Source: Flavobacterium humi (GTDB lineage Bacteria; Bacteroidota; Bacteroidia; Flavobacteriales; Flavobacteriaceae). From it: a stretch of 64,000 nucleotides of DNA. Below, piece by piece: positions 17,221 through 26,818 of this stretch. The position numbers and the translations under genes were made by a program. The DNA is taken from positions 372,001 through 436,000 of the forward strand of contig NZ_SRLH01000004.1 of NCBI RefSeq assembly GCF_004745595.1, given 5' to 3'. Within the stretch, counting starts at the first letter, position 1; each line of letters opens with the position of its first letter. The notes beneath the pieces were generated by a model. That model was given only the letters and a program-made list of their open reading frames with translations, was not told where the DNA came from and ran no database searches.

Positions 17221-18189
17221 TTAGCTTTTGTTGGAACAGTCGATTATCTGGTAGGCGACCCGAAGCGCTTCAGTTGCCTGTTCTAAAGTAACCACCGGTG
17301 TAGTATCATTGTTGATGGCATCGGCAAAGGTTTCCAGTTCGTCCAGGATCGCGTTGTTGGGTTCTACAGTTGGATTATCGTAATAGATTTGTTTTTTTAC
17401 GCCTTCGGCATTTTGCAGGATCATATCGAAATCACCCGGGACTTCCGGAGCGTCTTTCATTTTGACCACTTCGCAGATTTTGTCCAGGTAATCAACAGAG
17501 ATATAAGCATCTTTCTGGAAAAAACGGGATTTACGCATGTTTTTCATAGAAATCCTGCTGGATGTTATATTCGCCACACAGCCGTTCTCAAATTCGATGC
17601 GGGCATTGGCAATATCCGGGGAATCGCTTATTACTGAAACACCACTGGCACTGACATTTTTCACTTTGGAATCGACTACGCTTAAAATAGCATCAATGTC
17701 GTGGATCATCAAATCCAAAACTACCGGAACGTCCGTGCCGCGAGGGTTAAATTCCGCCAGGCGGTGCGTTTCGATAAACATCGGGTTTTCGATTTTATCC
17801 TTGACAGCCTTAAATGCAGGATTGAAACGCTCTACATGGCCTACTTGTCCTTTTACCTTGAATTCGTTGGCTAACGCGATAATTTCCTCCGCTTCTTCCA
17901 CAGTGGTTGAAATGGGTTTTTCGATAAAAACATGCTTGCCGGATTTGATGGAAACCTTAGCGCATTTGTAGTGGGAAAGGGTTGGTGTCACAATATCGAT
18001 GACATCAACGGCATGGATCAGTTTGGCGATGGTATCGAATCGTTTGTATCCGAATTCGGCAGCGATTTTTTCGGCATATTCCTGATTTTCATCATAAAAC
18101 CCTACCAGTTCATATTTTTCAGATTGATTGAGCAACCGTAAATGTATTTTTCCGAGGTGGCCGGCACCTAACACGCCAATTTTTAACAT
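17221..18189 (-). CDS. Gfo/Idh/MocA family oxidoreductase
   Basis: 322 residues. The N-terminal NAD(P)-binding fold starts LGAGHLGKIHLRLL. EKPIST near residue 95 supplies the usual Lys of the active site, and HVERFNPAF and DLMIHDIDAIL follow in the C-terminal domain. The family oxidises or reduces sugars and related small molecules; the substrate cannot be told. It stands alone, 53 bases upstream of the dehydrogenase gene on the same strand. Confidence 0.9.
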   Translation of the reverse strand: MLKIGVLGAGHLGKIHLRLLNQSEKYELVGFYDENQEYAEKIAAEFGYKRFDTIAKLIHAVDVIDIVTPTLSHYKCAKVSIKSGKHVFIEKPISTTVEEAEEIIALANEFKVKGQVGHVERFNPAFKAVKDKIENPMFIETHRLAEFNPRGTDVPVVLDLMIHDIDAILSVVDSKVKNVSASGVSVISDSPDIANARIEFENGCVANITSSRISMKNMRKSRFFQKDAYISVDYLDKICEVVKMKDAPEVPGDFDMILQNAEGVKKQIYYDNPTVEPNNAILDELETFADAINNDTTPVVTLEQATEALRVAYQIIDCSNKS

Positions 18190-18354
18190 AAAAATGTATT
18201 TTTTATTTCATAACAGTTCGGCTTACAGCCTCGAGTGAACAAAAATAGGAATTAATTAATAATTGCTTGGCCAGTTCGTAAAAAAAATGCTTCCGTTATC
18301 ATTGATAATTGCCAATTTGTTTTCTAATTTTACACAAAATAATTCGCCAAAATA

Positions 18355-18996
18355 GTGAAAGACTCAGCCAAACATCAAGGACTTCGAAATCAATTAGTAA
18401 CCGTTTTGCAAGCCAAAGGCATTACGGATAAAAACATACTGGAAGCCATCAGGAAAATCCCGAGGCATTTGTTCCTGAATTCGAGTTTCGAGGATTTTGC
18501 CTATCAGGACAAGCCGTTTCCCATTGGTGCAGGCCAGACTATTTCCCAGCCGTATACCGTAGCTTTCCAGACCGAATTGCTCCAGGTGAAAAAAGAGGAC
18601 AAGATTTTGGAAATCGGGACGGGATCCGGTTATCAGACAGCAGTTTTATGCCTTTTGGGGGCGAAAGTCTTTTCTGTGGAACGCCAAAACGAATTATTCA
18701 AGAAAACTTCATTGCTTTTGCCTAAATTGGGCATACGGCCAAAACACCTGGTTTTTGGGGACGGCTACAAAGGATTACCTAATTACGCTCCTTTTGACAG
18801 CATTATTGTAACGGCAGGCGCACCCATTATCCCGCAGCCGCTGATGGCACAGCTCAAAATTGGCGGAAGGCTTGTTATCCCTGTCGGGGAAGACATCCAG
18901 GTGATGACTTTGCTGATCCGGAAAAGTGAAACACAATTTGAGAAACACGAGTTTGGTGATTTCAGGTTTGTGCCTTTGCTGGAAGATAAAAACTAA
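18355..18996 (+). CDS. pcm: Protein-L-isoaspartate O-methyltransferase
   Basis: 213 residues. PCMT uses S-adenosylmethionine to methylate isoaspartyl residues in aged proteins and so starts their repair. DKPFPIGAGQTISQPY is the substrate-side signature and ILEIGTGSGYQTAVLC the SAM-binding motif I; IIVTAGAPIIPQPL is a later motif. The start is GTG at 18355, because no ATG precedes the conserved region in frame. The product has no signal peptide, so it acts in the cytoplasm. Confidence 0.93.
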   Translation: MKDSAKHQGLRNQLVTVLQAKGITDKNILEAIRKIPRHLFLNSSFEDFAYQDKPFPIGAGQTISQPYTVAFQTELLQVKKEDKILEIGTGSGYQTAVLCLLGAKVFSVERQNELFKKTSLLLPKLGIRPKHLVFGDGYKGLPNYAPFDSIIVTAGAPIIPQPLMAQLKIGGRLVIPVGEDIQVMTLLIRKSETQFEKHEFGDFRFVPLLEDKN

Positions 18997-19187
18997 AAGT
19001 ATTCTTTTTTGTTATTAAGTGGCTTGATTGAGAGGGTATAGGTAAATTCTTTCATTTAAGCGGCAGATTCCCTATTTTCTTTCGCCCGGACCCGAACGTT
19101 TTGCGAAAGAGGCTGTTAATTCCGGGCAGTATTCTGAAAATAGAAATTAAATCATCATATTTGCGGCATTATTATTAACATTCAAGC

Positions 19188-22100
19188 ATGAAAAAAATTA
19201 CTCTTTTTGTTTTATTATTTTGCACTAATTTCATTTATTCCCAGGCAGATTATTCCAATGTCCTGACGCTGCTGATCAACAACCAAAGACAGGAAGCCAG
19301 GAAACTGTTTGACAAGCAGTTTGAGAAAACCAAGACTGGTTCGATCGATTTGCTTTTCCTGGATGCTCTTATCGACCAGGAATCCGGAAAGATTGATTTT
19401 GACGACACCCTTATCAGGAACCTGGAAAAATTGCCTAATTCCCAATATTATATCGCTCCGTTTATTAACAGGAGCATGGTTTTAAGTGATGTAAAAGAAG
19501 ATACCTATAACGATCTGACTTATGCGAAAATCGACTTTTTGTCTTCTTCGCCAAAATTCAAAGATCTACCTATCGTAAAATACCGTAAGGCTGTTTTTGA
19601 AAGAAGGAGAAAGCAATACGAAAAATCATTGCAGTCATTCAAAGAACTGGGATGCATAGACCAATGGCAGTTTTGCGGCGTATTTGAAAACCTTAACGGA
19701 AGTGGCCTGGACATTGATTATGAGCCGGAATTATACCCTAAAAGCGATAAGTTGTTCGACGCTAACAGCAATGGGTTTGTAGGGTGGTATATCCCTAAAA
19801 AAACACAGGACGATCCGTACCACTTTTTTGAAAATGAAGGAGAATACGGCAACGGTGTCATCTATGCCCAGACTTTTATCCAATCGGCGGAAAAGAAAAA
19901 CTACATTTTGAGCTTTGGTGCCAACCAAGGCCTGAAAATATTCCTGAACGATAAGGAAATATACGTAAACCAGGACATAAAAAGAACAAACCTGGATGCT
20001 TACAGTATTAAGATTCCATTGGAAAAAGGCAACAACAGGCTTTTGTTCAAGATTGAAGTAGGATCCGGAAGCGATTATTTTTCGGCGCAGGTTAAAAATA
20101 CAGATTTTACACTGGCCAAAGACCTGAAATTCAGCAATACGTACCAACCTTATGCGGTGGCTACAACTGATACTTATGAAGCGGAGGAAATTCCGTTGGA
20201 TTACGAAAAATACTTCGATGATTTAGTAGCGAAAAACCCGGGTAATGTGTTGTATAAGCTATACCAGTTTACGGTTTACGAATCCAATTTCAAAAAAACA
20301 AAAGCTTTTGAAGCTATTGAAGGGCTGGAGCAGAAATACCCAAACAGTTCTTTTATCGGGACGTATTTTATCCGTTATTATGATATGTTGGGTGACGAAA
20401 GGCAAAAGATCCAGGAGATCATGAAAAACATGGAAAGCAAAGACGAAGAGTACCATTACAATACGCTTTATAAATTGCTGGACAGCGAATGGCTTACTTC
20501 AACTTCTGTCCAGGAACTGGAAAAATACAGGGACCGTTCCAAGCAATACAAACAGCAGTACTATCAGTTGATGTTCGAATTTATGCTGGCTTCCAGAAAA
20601 GCAGATATTGACGGAATGCTCCGTTATATTGAAGAAATCAACAAGAATTCTTTCAATAATGAAAAGTTCCAGATCCTGATAGCCAACCTTTACATCAAAC
20701 TGAAGGATGACAAGACTAAAGCCATTTCCATTTTGGAAGGTATGGCCAAAGACAAGGATATTTATGAGGTAAACAATTTGCTGATGGGCCACTACAATGA
20801 CCTGAACAGGAAAGAGGATGTGAAGAAAATCATTACCGACAGAATTAACGGTTACCCTTACATCAATAGTTTCAGGGACGATTATATCGGGATGCTTATC
20901 AATGAAAACCAATACGAAAAAGCATTGGCACTGATTGATGAGAATTTGGCTTATTTCCCGTATTCTTTTGTGAATTTTGAAAGAAAAGCCAACATTTACA
21001 GCCTGATGAAAAACGATAAGGAAGCGGAAAAATACATCCGTAAATCCTTGGTGCACAATTCAGGCAACAGCGCTTTGAGAAAGCAATTGTACGACATCAC
21101 CAAAACACCGGATGAAATCGAGCAGGTTGCCACAAAGGATATCTACAAAGTAGCCGCAGCCAGAAGGAATTCGAAGCTGAAAAGCGATTACGGGGTAGTT
21201 ACCTTGCTGGATGAATACATCGTAAATGTTTTACCCGAAGGCGGAAGGAAATCAAAAGTAACCTATCTGTATGAGATTACTGCCGAAAGCGGTATCGAAG
21301 AAATGAAGGAATATTCCCTTGACATGAACAATACAATCCTCAAATCAGAGATCATCAAGCCGGACGGTTCTATCATTCCTGCCGAAAAAGGAGATAACAT
21401 GCTGGTTTTCCCAAACCTGAAAATCGGGGATATCGTGCATGTGGAGTATGAGCGTTATGAAAATTCCTCAGGGCGTTTTTATAAGGATTTCAATATTTCG
21501 TGCTACTTTAACAGTACTTACCCATCAATGGAAGCTTCTTTCACATTGATCCATCCTTCAGACCTGAAATATATTACTGATTTTTCCAACGGACCGATTC
21601 CGTTTACCACCAAAAAAATAAACAATAAGACCTGTACCGTCTGGAAACGTACCAATATTGAAGCCATTGCCTTGCAGGAAAGCTATTCCCCGAATTTTAA
21701 CGACCTGACAAACATTGTCCGTGTAGGAACCATCAAGTCATGGAAGGAAATATCGAATTGGTATGCAGACCTGGTAAAAAAGAACCTGAAAACGGATAAG
21801 ATAACCAAAACGGCCTTTGCAGAGATTTTCCCAAAAGGAGTGCAGGGAATGCCGCAGGAAGAAATTGCCAAGAAAATCTATACCTACATCGGGACGAACA
21901 TCAAATACAGTTCGCTTGATTTCAGGCAAAGCGGATATGTGCCGCAAAAACCTTCCAAAACGATTACCACTAAATTAGGTGATTGCAAAGACGTTTCCAC
22001 TTTGTTTGTAGCCTTGTCGGAACTGGCGGGCTTACAATCAAACCTGGTTTTGGTGCTTACCAATGACAACGGTTTTAATTCGATGAAGCTTCCGTCCAGG

Positions 22101-22937
22101 GATTTCAATCATTGCATCGTAAGGACTACCATTGATAATAAGGAAGTGTTTTTGGAACTTACAGACAAATACCTGCCTTTCAAAGCTTTGCCGGTATCGT
22201 TGTACAAGGCCAATGCCCTGGTTATTTCTTTCGATAAATCGATAAACGAAAATTCGAAACTGATCAATATCCCGTTTGTCAATGCACTTCATAATGTGGC
22301 CAGGACCAATTCTGTGGTAACCATTGACGATAAATCGAAAACCTTTGTGAACAAACACTTCATCCAAGGCGCGACCAAATCGTACTATAACGAATTGTTC
22401 TCAACGTCCACGACTGAAGATGTCCGTAAGAAGGAATTGGAGAGTAATTATAATACCAGGCTTAAAAAAGTGGTTTCATTGCAATCCATCAAATTGCTTT
22501 CGAACGAAGTATTCGATAAAGAAATCGCCTATGAATCCAAATTTTCTATTTCGGAAAGCCTTCAGAAGGTGGGAAGCCTTAAGATCACTGAAATCCCGTT
22601 TATCGACAATGCGTATACCAGAGATATCATTTCGACAGAAACAAGGCATTTTGACATCAATTATTTAGGGTACGAAAACAATAACGAATACGATTCGGAA
22701 GTCATCCTGAATATCCCGGCAGATAAGACTTTCTCTGAAATCCCGGAGAACAAAACGCTGAATTTCAAAGATCATAATTATTCCATCGCTTTTGAGCTGA
22801 TCAATAAAAATTCGTTGAAAGTAACCCGTAAAGTTTCTATTCCATGGGATAATATCCCAACGGCAGATTACTCGAATTATAAGAAATTCGTGGAGAATGT
22901 TATTGAAACCGAAGAGCAGATCGTAGGATTCAAATAA
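19188..22937 (+). CDS. Large TPR, DUF3857 and transglutaminase-like secreted protein
   Basis: 1249 residues. A signal peptide is present (MKKITLFVLLFCTNFIYSQA). Residues about 30-650 are helical TPR-like repeats with an intervening beta region (about 190-300). A DUF3857 domain covers about 670-850 (EYIVNVLPEGG, IVHVEYERYEN). A transglutaminase-like core follows, with Cys933 in KLGDCKDVSTLF and His in DFNHCIVR, followed by FLELTDKYLPF (Asp). The C-terminal beta domain is DUF3858-like. The catalytic triad appears intact, so a cysteine-protease or transamidation activity in the periplasm or outside is possible. Its substrate is unknown. It is monocistronic, with a terminator just after the stop. 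Confidence 0.88.
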   Translation: MKKITLFVLLFCTNFIYSQADYSNVLTLLINNQRQEARKLFDKQFEKTKTGSIDLLFLDALIDQESGKIDFDDTLIRNLEKLPNSQYYIAPFINRSMVLSDVKEDTYNDLTYAKIDFLSSSPKFKDLPIVKYRKAVFERRRKQYEKSLQSFKELGCIDQWQFCGVFENLNGSGLDIDYEPELYPKSDKLFDANSNGFVGWYIPKKTQDDPYHFFENEGEYGNGVIYAQTFIQSAEKKNYILSFGANQGLKIFLNDKEIYVNQDIKRTNLDAYSIKIPLEKGNNRLLFKIEVGSGSDYFSAQVKNTDFTLAKDLKFSNTYQPYAVATTDTYEAEEIPLDYEKYFDDLVAKNPGNVLYKLYQFTVYESNFKKTKAFEAIEGLEQKYPNSSFIGTYFIRYYDMLGDERQKIQEIMKNMESKDEEYHYNTLYKLLDSEWLTSTSVQELEKYRDRSKQYKQQYYQLMFEFMLASRKADIDGMLRYIEEINKNSFNNEKFQILIANLYIKLKDDKTKAISILEGMAKDKDIYEVNNLLMGHYNDLNRKEDVKKIITDRINGYPYINSFRDDYIGMLINENQYEKALALIDENLAYFPYSFVNFERKANIYSLMKNDKEAEKYIRKSLVHNSGNSALRKQLYDITKTPDEIEQVATKDIYKVAAARRNSKLKSDYGVVTLLDEYIVNVLPEGGRKSKVTYLYEITAESGIEEMKEYSLDMNNTILKSEIIKPDGSIIPAEKGDNMLVFPNLKIGDIVHVEYERYENSSGRFYKDFNISCYFNSTYPSMEASFTLIHPSDLKYITDFSNGPIPFTTKKINNKTCTVWKRTNIEAIALQESYSPNFNDLTNIVRVGTIKSWKEISNWYADLVKKNLKTDKITKTAFAEIFPKGVQGMPQEEIAKKIYTYIGTNIKYSSLDFRQSGYVPQKPSKTITTKLGDCKDVSTLFVALSELAGLQSNLVLVLTNDNGFNSMKLPSRDFNHCIVRTTIDNKEVFLELTDKYLPFKALPVSLYKANALVISFDKSINENSKLINIPFVNALHNVARTNSVVTIDDKSKTFVNKHFIQGATKSYYNELFSTSTTEDVRKKELESNYNTRLKKVVSLQSIKLLSNEVFDKEIAYESKFSISESLQKVGSLKITEIPFIDNAYTRDIISTETRHFDINYLGYENNNEYDSEVILNIPADKTFSEIPENKTLNFKDHNYSIAFELINKNSLKVTRKVSIPWDNIPTADYSNYKKFVENVIETEEQIVGFK

Positions 22938-22941
22938 AACG

Positions 22942-22970
22942 AAAGCCCACCGTTATGGTGGGCTTTTTTA
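22942..22970. terminator. Bidirectional terminator
   Basis: AAAGCCCACC and GGTGGGCTTT pair around GTTAT, with T-run on the plus strand. It lies between the convergent TPR protein gene and smpB and overlaps the smpB stop codon. Confidence 0.85.
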
Positions 22971-23423
22971 TTTGTATTCTTTTTTGATCCGGTCCAAATC
23001 GCGTTTGTTGTCACGGTCTTTTATGGTTTCCCGCTTGTCGAAGTTTTTCTTTCCGCGGCAAAGCGCAATGTCCAGTTTGGCCATCCCTTTTTCGTTGGTA
23101 AACAATCGCAAGGGGATAATGGTCAAACCTTTGTTCTGCACATCTTTGAAAAGACCTTTCAGTTCGCGTTTGTTCAGCAATAGTTTGCGTTCGCTTTTAG
23201 GCCTGTGGTTGAACTGGTTCCCAAAATGGTATTCTTCAATAGTGGAATTAATGACAAAAAGCTCATTGTTCTGGAATTCGCAAAAACTTTCGGCGATTCC
23301 CGCTTTCCCTAACCGGATCGATTTTATTTCTGTCCCGGTCAGGACAATCCCGGCCGTGTACCGATCGATGATCTCGTACTCGAATCGGGCTCTTTTATTA
23401 AGTATGTTGACTGTTTTTAGCAT
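22968..23423 (-). CDS. smpB: SsrA-binding protein
   Basis: 151 residues, normal length. SmpB binds tmRNA and brings it to stalled ribosomes for trans-translation. The core has AGIVLTGTEIKSIRLGKAGI and FVINSTIEEYHFGN. The basic tail (GKKNFDKRETIKDRDNKRD) is the part that enters the mRNA channel. The tmRNA gene itself is not in this window. Confidence 0.96.
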   Translation of the reverse strand: MLKTVNILNKRARFEYEIIDRYTAGIVLTGTEIKSIRLGKAGIAESFCEFQNNELFVINSTIEEYHFGNQFNHRPKSERKLLLNKRELKGLFKDVQNKGLTIIPLRLFTNEKGMAKLDIALCRGKKNFDKRETIKDRDNKRDLDRIKKEYK

Positions 23424-23466
23424 GGGATTGCAAATGTATAAACAAATTGAAGAAAGAACAACAGAA

Positions 23467-23952
23467 TTAAGGCAATTTCAATAATTGATGCGTAACCGAA
23501 TCACCATTGACCGTAATAATGTATAAATTCCCGAAAACAGTGTCTTCTATGTCGTTATATATTGTTTTGCCGATAAGCTGGTTGGCAAAAGCAGGAATCG
23601 TATTGCTGTGGCCTACAATTAAAACGGTTTTGCCCGAAGTGCTTTTTTTGAAATCAGGGAATGAGAGGACTTGAGGGTTGTAAAGAATAATCTGCGCCTT
23701 GTTTTTTTCGGCTGTAGGCGTTGCGGTCTGCAAGGTTCTTTTGTAATCGGTACTATAAATGGCATCAAAGGGAATCGCTGCAAAAATACGGTTCCAGTTT
23801 ACAGCTCTTTCCGTTCCGGCTGCTGACAAATCGGGATTCCTGGAATTGTCCGCTTTTTCCGCATGACGGATCAGATAATACGTAGTCGTTTTATTTTGGG
23901 CGAATACAAGTTGGGTAAGGAACAAGGCAAAAGTGGCCAGGGCTATTTTCAT
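23467..23952 (-). CDS. Secreted histidine phosphatase (SixA/PGAM-like)
   Basis: 161 residues. A signal peptide is present (MKIALATFALFLTQLVFAQ). The phosphohistidine motif TYYLIRHAEKADNS marks the histidine phosphatase superfamily; TDYKRTLQTATPT supplies the second Arg, and VLIVGHSNTIPAF the second His. All key residues are present, so it should be an active phosphatase in the periplasm. The substrate is unknown. Confidence 0.9.
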   Translation of the reverse strand: MKIALATFALFLTQLVFAQNKTTTYYLIRHAEKADNSRNPDLSAAGTERAVNWNRIFAAIPFDAIYSTDYKRTLQTATPTAEKNKAQIILYNPQVLSFPDFKKSTSGKTVLIVGHSNTIPAFANQLIGKTIYNDIEDTVFGNLYIITVNGDSVTHQLLKLP

Positions 23953-24008
23953 GGGAATTATTTTTTAGTATAAAAGTACACTATTTTTTGATTTCGTACC
24001 TTTATGCC

Positions 24009-24233
24009 ATGGAAAACAAGATTTCAAAAGACCCGTTACACGGCATAACTTTACAACAGGTTTTGGAAAAACTGGTTGCTTATTACGGTTTCGATACTTT
24101 AGGGGAATTGATAAAAATCAGGTGTTTTACCCACAATCCAAGCATCAAATCCAGCCTTGCTTTTTTGCGGAAGACCGATTGGGCCCGAAAAAAAGTAGAA
24201 GAATTATACATCAGGACAGCATCCCGGTTTTAA
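24009..24233 (+). CDS. VF530 family small DNA-binding-like protein
   Basis: 74 residues from the ATG at 24009; an upstream in-frame ATG at 23988 would add seven poor residues. The sequence DPLHGITLQQVLEKLV, then FTHNPSIKSSLAFLRKT and WARKKVEELYI, is the VF530 family pattern. The Vibrio fischeri member's structure suggested DNA binding; no cellular role is established. The last four bases overlap the stop end of the convergent gene at 24230. Confidence 0.88.
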   Translation: MENKISKDPLHGITLQQVLEKLVAYYGFDTLGELIKIRCFTHNPSIKSSLAFLRKTDWARKKVEELYIRTASRF

Positions 24234-24784
24234 TCGAGTTTGTAGCAAAGCATGATGCCGCCGCGGTAAGGCAGCCATTCGCCGCTTTTGTTGTATTTTT
24301 GGGCACCTTCGTACCGCTGGTTGGTATCCAGGTAATAGCCATGGTAAAAAGCCTGCTGCGATCCGCCTCCGATAAAGATATCAAGCGCCAATTTTTTGGA
24401 AATTTCTTTTTGGTACCCAATGGTTCCGCCCACGACATAATTAATCCCTTTTTGGTAGTATAAAGTATTGGTATAGTCCCATTTCTGGAGTTTAAAAGTC
24501 CCGCCGCCGATGTGGCCGCCTACGTAAAACCCATTTGTATTGCTGTTGAAATGGTACCGGACTTCAGGGATGACCAACACAAACTGGAATGGCCCGTTTT
24601 TTATGGATTTCCAGAAAGAAGCCGTTACGTCCGCCTGAAAAGTGAATTTTTCTGCAATCGGGGTCTCAATACCAAAATTAGGGATAAGTGCCAAAGTAGT
24701 TACGGCATTGGCTTTAATATAGGTCTGGCCCTGGGTTATTCCTGAAACCAACAACAAGAAAAAGAGTATTTTTTTCTGAAACAT
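24230..24784 (-). CDS. DUF3575 family outer-membrane-type protein
   Basis: 184 residues from the start at 24784. A longer frame exists upstream, but the signal peptide MFQKKILFFLLLVSGITQGQ fixes this start. The body alternates beta strands (KANAVTTLALIPNFGIETPI, VLVIPEVRYHFN, GFYVGGHIGGG), as in small outer-membrane barrels of DUF3575. The function is unknown. It is 16 bases downstream of the acetyltransferase gene and its 3' end overlaps VF530 by four bases. Confidence 0.82.
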   Translation of the reverse strand: MFQKKILFFLLLVSGITQGQTYIKANAVTTLALIPNFGIETPIAEKFTFQADVTASFWKSIKNGPFQFVLVIPEVRYHFNSNTNGFYVGGHIGGGTFKLQKWDYTNTLYYQKGINYVVGGTIGYQKEISKKLALDIFIGGGSQQAFYHGYYLDTNQRYEGAQKYNKSGEWLPYRGGIMLCYKLD

Positions 24785-24800
24785 GATAAATATCGGTGCG

Positions 24801-25358
24801 TTAGGATTGTTTAGGTTGTAAAAGCGAATACACATAACTGTCCAGGTATTCTCCCTGCCAAAAAGTATCTTCCTTAAAATGGCCTTCCCTGATAAACCCG
24901 TTTTTTTCCAGAAGCATCCAGGATGAAAAATTTTCAGGATCGGTAACCGCTTCAATAGAATGCAGCTTTATTTCGTCAAACCCAAATTTTAATACCGCAG
25001 ACAAGGCTTCCTGCATGATCCCTTTTCCATGGAAATCAGTAGAAAGCATATAACCGATTTCGGCCCGGTGGTTTTCAGCCTGCATTCGGAAATAACCGAT
25101 ATTCCCAATAAGCACATTGTCCTCTTTTAGGCAAATCGCCCAGTTCATGCACTCGTTTTTCTGGTACAGGTCTTCCATAAACGCAATATGTTTTATCGCA
25201 TCCTCAACGGTTTTGGGCATTTCCCGGGGAATGTATTTCATAATCTCGGGATTGGAACGAAGGGCGAACATTTCGTTCGCGTCATCAACAGTAATTTGGC
25301 GAAGGACCAGCCTTTCGGTGGTAATTGTTGTAAAGGCAGGAAAGGAAATAGTACTCAT
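24801..25358 (-). CDS. GNAT acetyltransferase, RimJ/RimL type
   Basis: 185 residues. TERLVLRQITVDDANEMFAL at the start and GYMLSTDFHGKGIMQEALSA (acetyl-CoA pyrophosphate loop) are typical of this branch. LHSIEAVTDPENFSSWMLLE and KNGFIREG close the fold. It likely acetylates an amino group of a protein N-terminus or small molecule. It lies three bases downstream of the aldose epimerase gene, so they are probably co-transcribed. Confidence 0.9.
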   Translation of the reverse strand: MSTISFPAFTTITTERLVLRQITVDDANEMFALRSNPEIMKYIPREMPKTVEDAIKHIAFMEDLYQKNECMNWAICLKEDNVLIGNIGYFRMQAENHRAEIGYMLSTDFHGKGIMQEALSAVLKFGFDEIKLHSIEAVTDPENFSSWMLLEKNGFIREGHFKEDTFWQGEYLDSYVYSLLQPKQS

Positions 25359-25361
25359 GAT

Positions 25362-26213
25362 TTATAGCATTTCTATTGCAAATGAAGCTTTATACGTCTG
25401 GCCTTGGTCTAAAACCAATATTCCTTCTTTTTCAAAAATGGCCCCGTTAGCATCTGCCGCATCTGCATAACCCTGCCAGGGTTCGATACACAGAAAAGGC
25501 GCGTCCGGTTTTGTCCAGATCCCAAGGGAAGGAAAGTTCCCAAAAGTAACTTTTAAAAATGGATTATTGTTTTTAAGAATCGTTAAATATTTTGATTTTA
25601 GTTTTTTAAAAACCAAAGCATCTTTTTCAAATAATGAATAATGCAAAGGTAATGTCTTATCCTGGAGCAGAATGGCCGATGTTTTACCTGAAAACAACCC
25701 ATTTTCCAGTTCGTGCCGAAGCAGTTCCTGATCGTTTTCAAATACCAGGGCATAGTCTTCAAAAGCGCCATCAATGGTAAAAGCAGGATGCGCGCCTATC
25801 GAAAAAGGCATTTTCCCCGCAGCATTATTCGTGATGAAATACTCGATAACCAATGTATTTTGCAGGAGCGTATACCCGATTTGCAGTTCGAATGCAAAAG
25901 GGTAGTGCAATAAAGTCTGTGGGTTTTCCCGCAATGAAAAGGTTACGGAATTTTCTGTTTTCTGATGTACTTCAAAATCAAAATCCCTGGCAAACCCATG
26001 CCTGGATAGCGAAAATAACCCATCGTCTATGGTATAAGAATCGTTTTTAAGCTTGCCTACAACCGGAAAGAGGACAGGGGAGGTCTTGTCCCAAAATGCC
26101 TTGTCAACGGTCCAGATATAATTGAAGTTGTTTTGATCAAGGCGTGTCAATTCGGCACCCAGCGAATTGATTTCTGCTGAAAAGCCCTGATTTTGGATTT
26201 CGATTTTCATCAA
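25362..26213 (-). CDS. Aldose 1-epimerase family protein
   Basis: 283 residues, beta-rich. The family fold starts INSLGAELTRLDQNNFNYIW. RHGFARDFDFEV and FSIGAHPAF supply the catalytic His region, and CIEPWQGYADA the later Glu. Such proteins interconvert sugar anomers, here perhaps of a LacX/YeaD-like type whose substrate is not known. The start is the first of two adjacent ATG codons; the second would remove one residue. Confidence 0.88.
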   Translation of the reverse strand: MMKIEIQNQGFSAEINSLGAELTRLDQNNFNYIWTVDKAFWDKTSPVLFPVVGKLKNDSYTIDDGLFSLSRHGFARDFDFEVHQKTENSVTFSLRENPQTLLHYPFAFELQIGYTLLQNTLVIEYFITNNAAGKMPFSIGAHPAFTIDGAFEDYALVFENDQELLRHELENGLFSGKTSAILLQDKTLPLHYSLFEKDALVFKKLKSKYLTILKNNNPFLKVTFGNFPSLGIWTKPDAPFLCIEPWQGYADAADANGAIFEKEGILVLDQGQTYKASFAIEML

Positions 26214-26403
26214 ACATTTTCTTTTTGAAACTGCAAGGTATTACTTTATGCTTTTTTATGAAGTATTTACCTTTGTTTTTTGTAAAATATAAAAATTTAA
26301 CATTTTAAAAGCATATAAAATCATAAAATGATATTGTTGTTATTGAATTTTTATTAAATTTATCACTCCTCAAATTTATTATTAAAACTTTAACGCAAAT
26401 ATT

Positions 26404-26685
26404 ATGAACATTGATTTTGAAACAATCGAAAAAGAAGCAATCACCAGTTTGCATTTTCCAGGAAATGATGTGTTAGATGACAAAGAAGAAATCGAACAAA
26501 GACATGTCGATTTGGACAGGGCTCTATTATTAGGGAATTTAGAACATTCCAAAACCAAGATTTTCTTTGAGGACGATTCTTCAAAGCGGGTGGTGGAAAC
26601 GACCATCTGGGGAGTCACGGACGAGAAAATAATCTTAAAACAAGGTGTGGTGATACCTATTAACAGGATCTATAAATCTATTTAA
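26404..26685 (+). CDS. Conserved small protein of unknown function
   Basis: 93 residues, acidic in the first half (DVLDDKEEIEQRHVDLDRAL), with a beta-rich second half (KTKIFFEDDSSKRVVETTIW, IILKQGVVIPINRIYKSI). No signal peptide or membrane segment is seen. I recognise no domain; similar short proteins occur in flavobacteria from memory. It is monocistronic with a clear terminator. A TACCTTTG box lies at 26268-26275, 128 bases upstream, and could be its promoter. Confidence 0.75.
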   Translation: MNIDFETIEKEAITSLHFPGNDVLDDKEEIEQRHVDLDRALLLGNLEHSKTKIFFEDDSSKRVVETTIWGVTDEKIILKQGVVIPINRIYKSI

Positions 26686-26708
26686 TTATTATATTTGAAT
26701 TTAGTTAT

Positions 26709-26737
26709 AAAACACCGATATTGTCGGTGTTTTTTTA
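26709..26737 (+). terminator. Rho-independent terminator
   Basis: AAACACCGA and TCGGTGTTT pair around TATTG and are followed by seven T. Confidence 0.85.
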
Positions 26738-26818
26738 TGTTTGATTTTTACAGAAAAATTGTAACAAAAAAGTTAATCCCTATTCTAATTGATTCATCAA
26801 TCAATTAATCAAAAAACT

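Noticed and set aside
19079-19127. Overlapping stems CTTTCGC/GCGAAAG and GCCCGGA/TCCGGGC before the TPR protein gene
   Set aside because: Two 7-base stems could compete, but with no other sign of regulation they may be chance; not listed as a feature.
24785-24955. 57-residue extension of the DUF3575 protein
   Set aside because: It lies within the acetyltransferase gene and precedes a clear signal peptide start at 24784.
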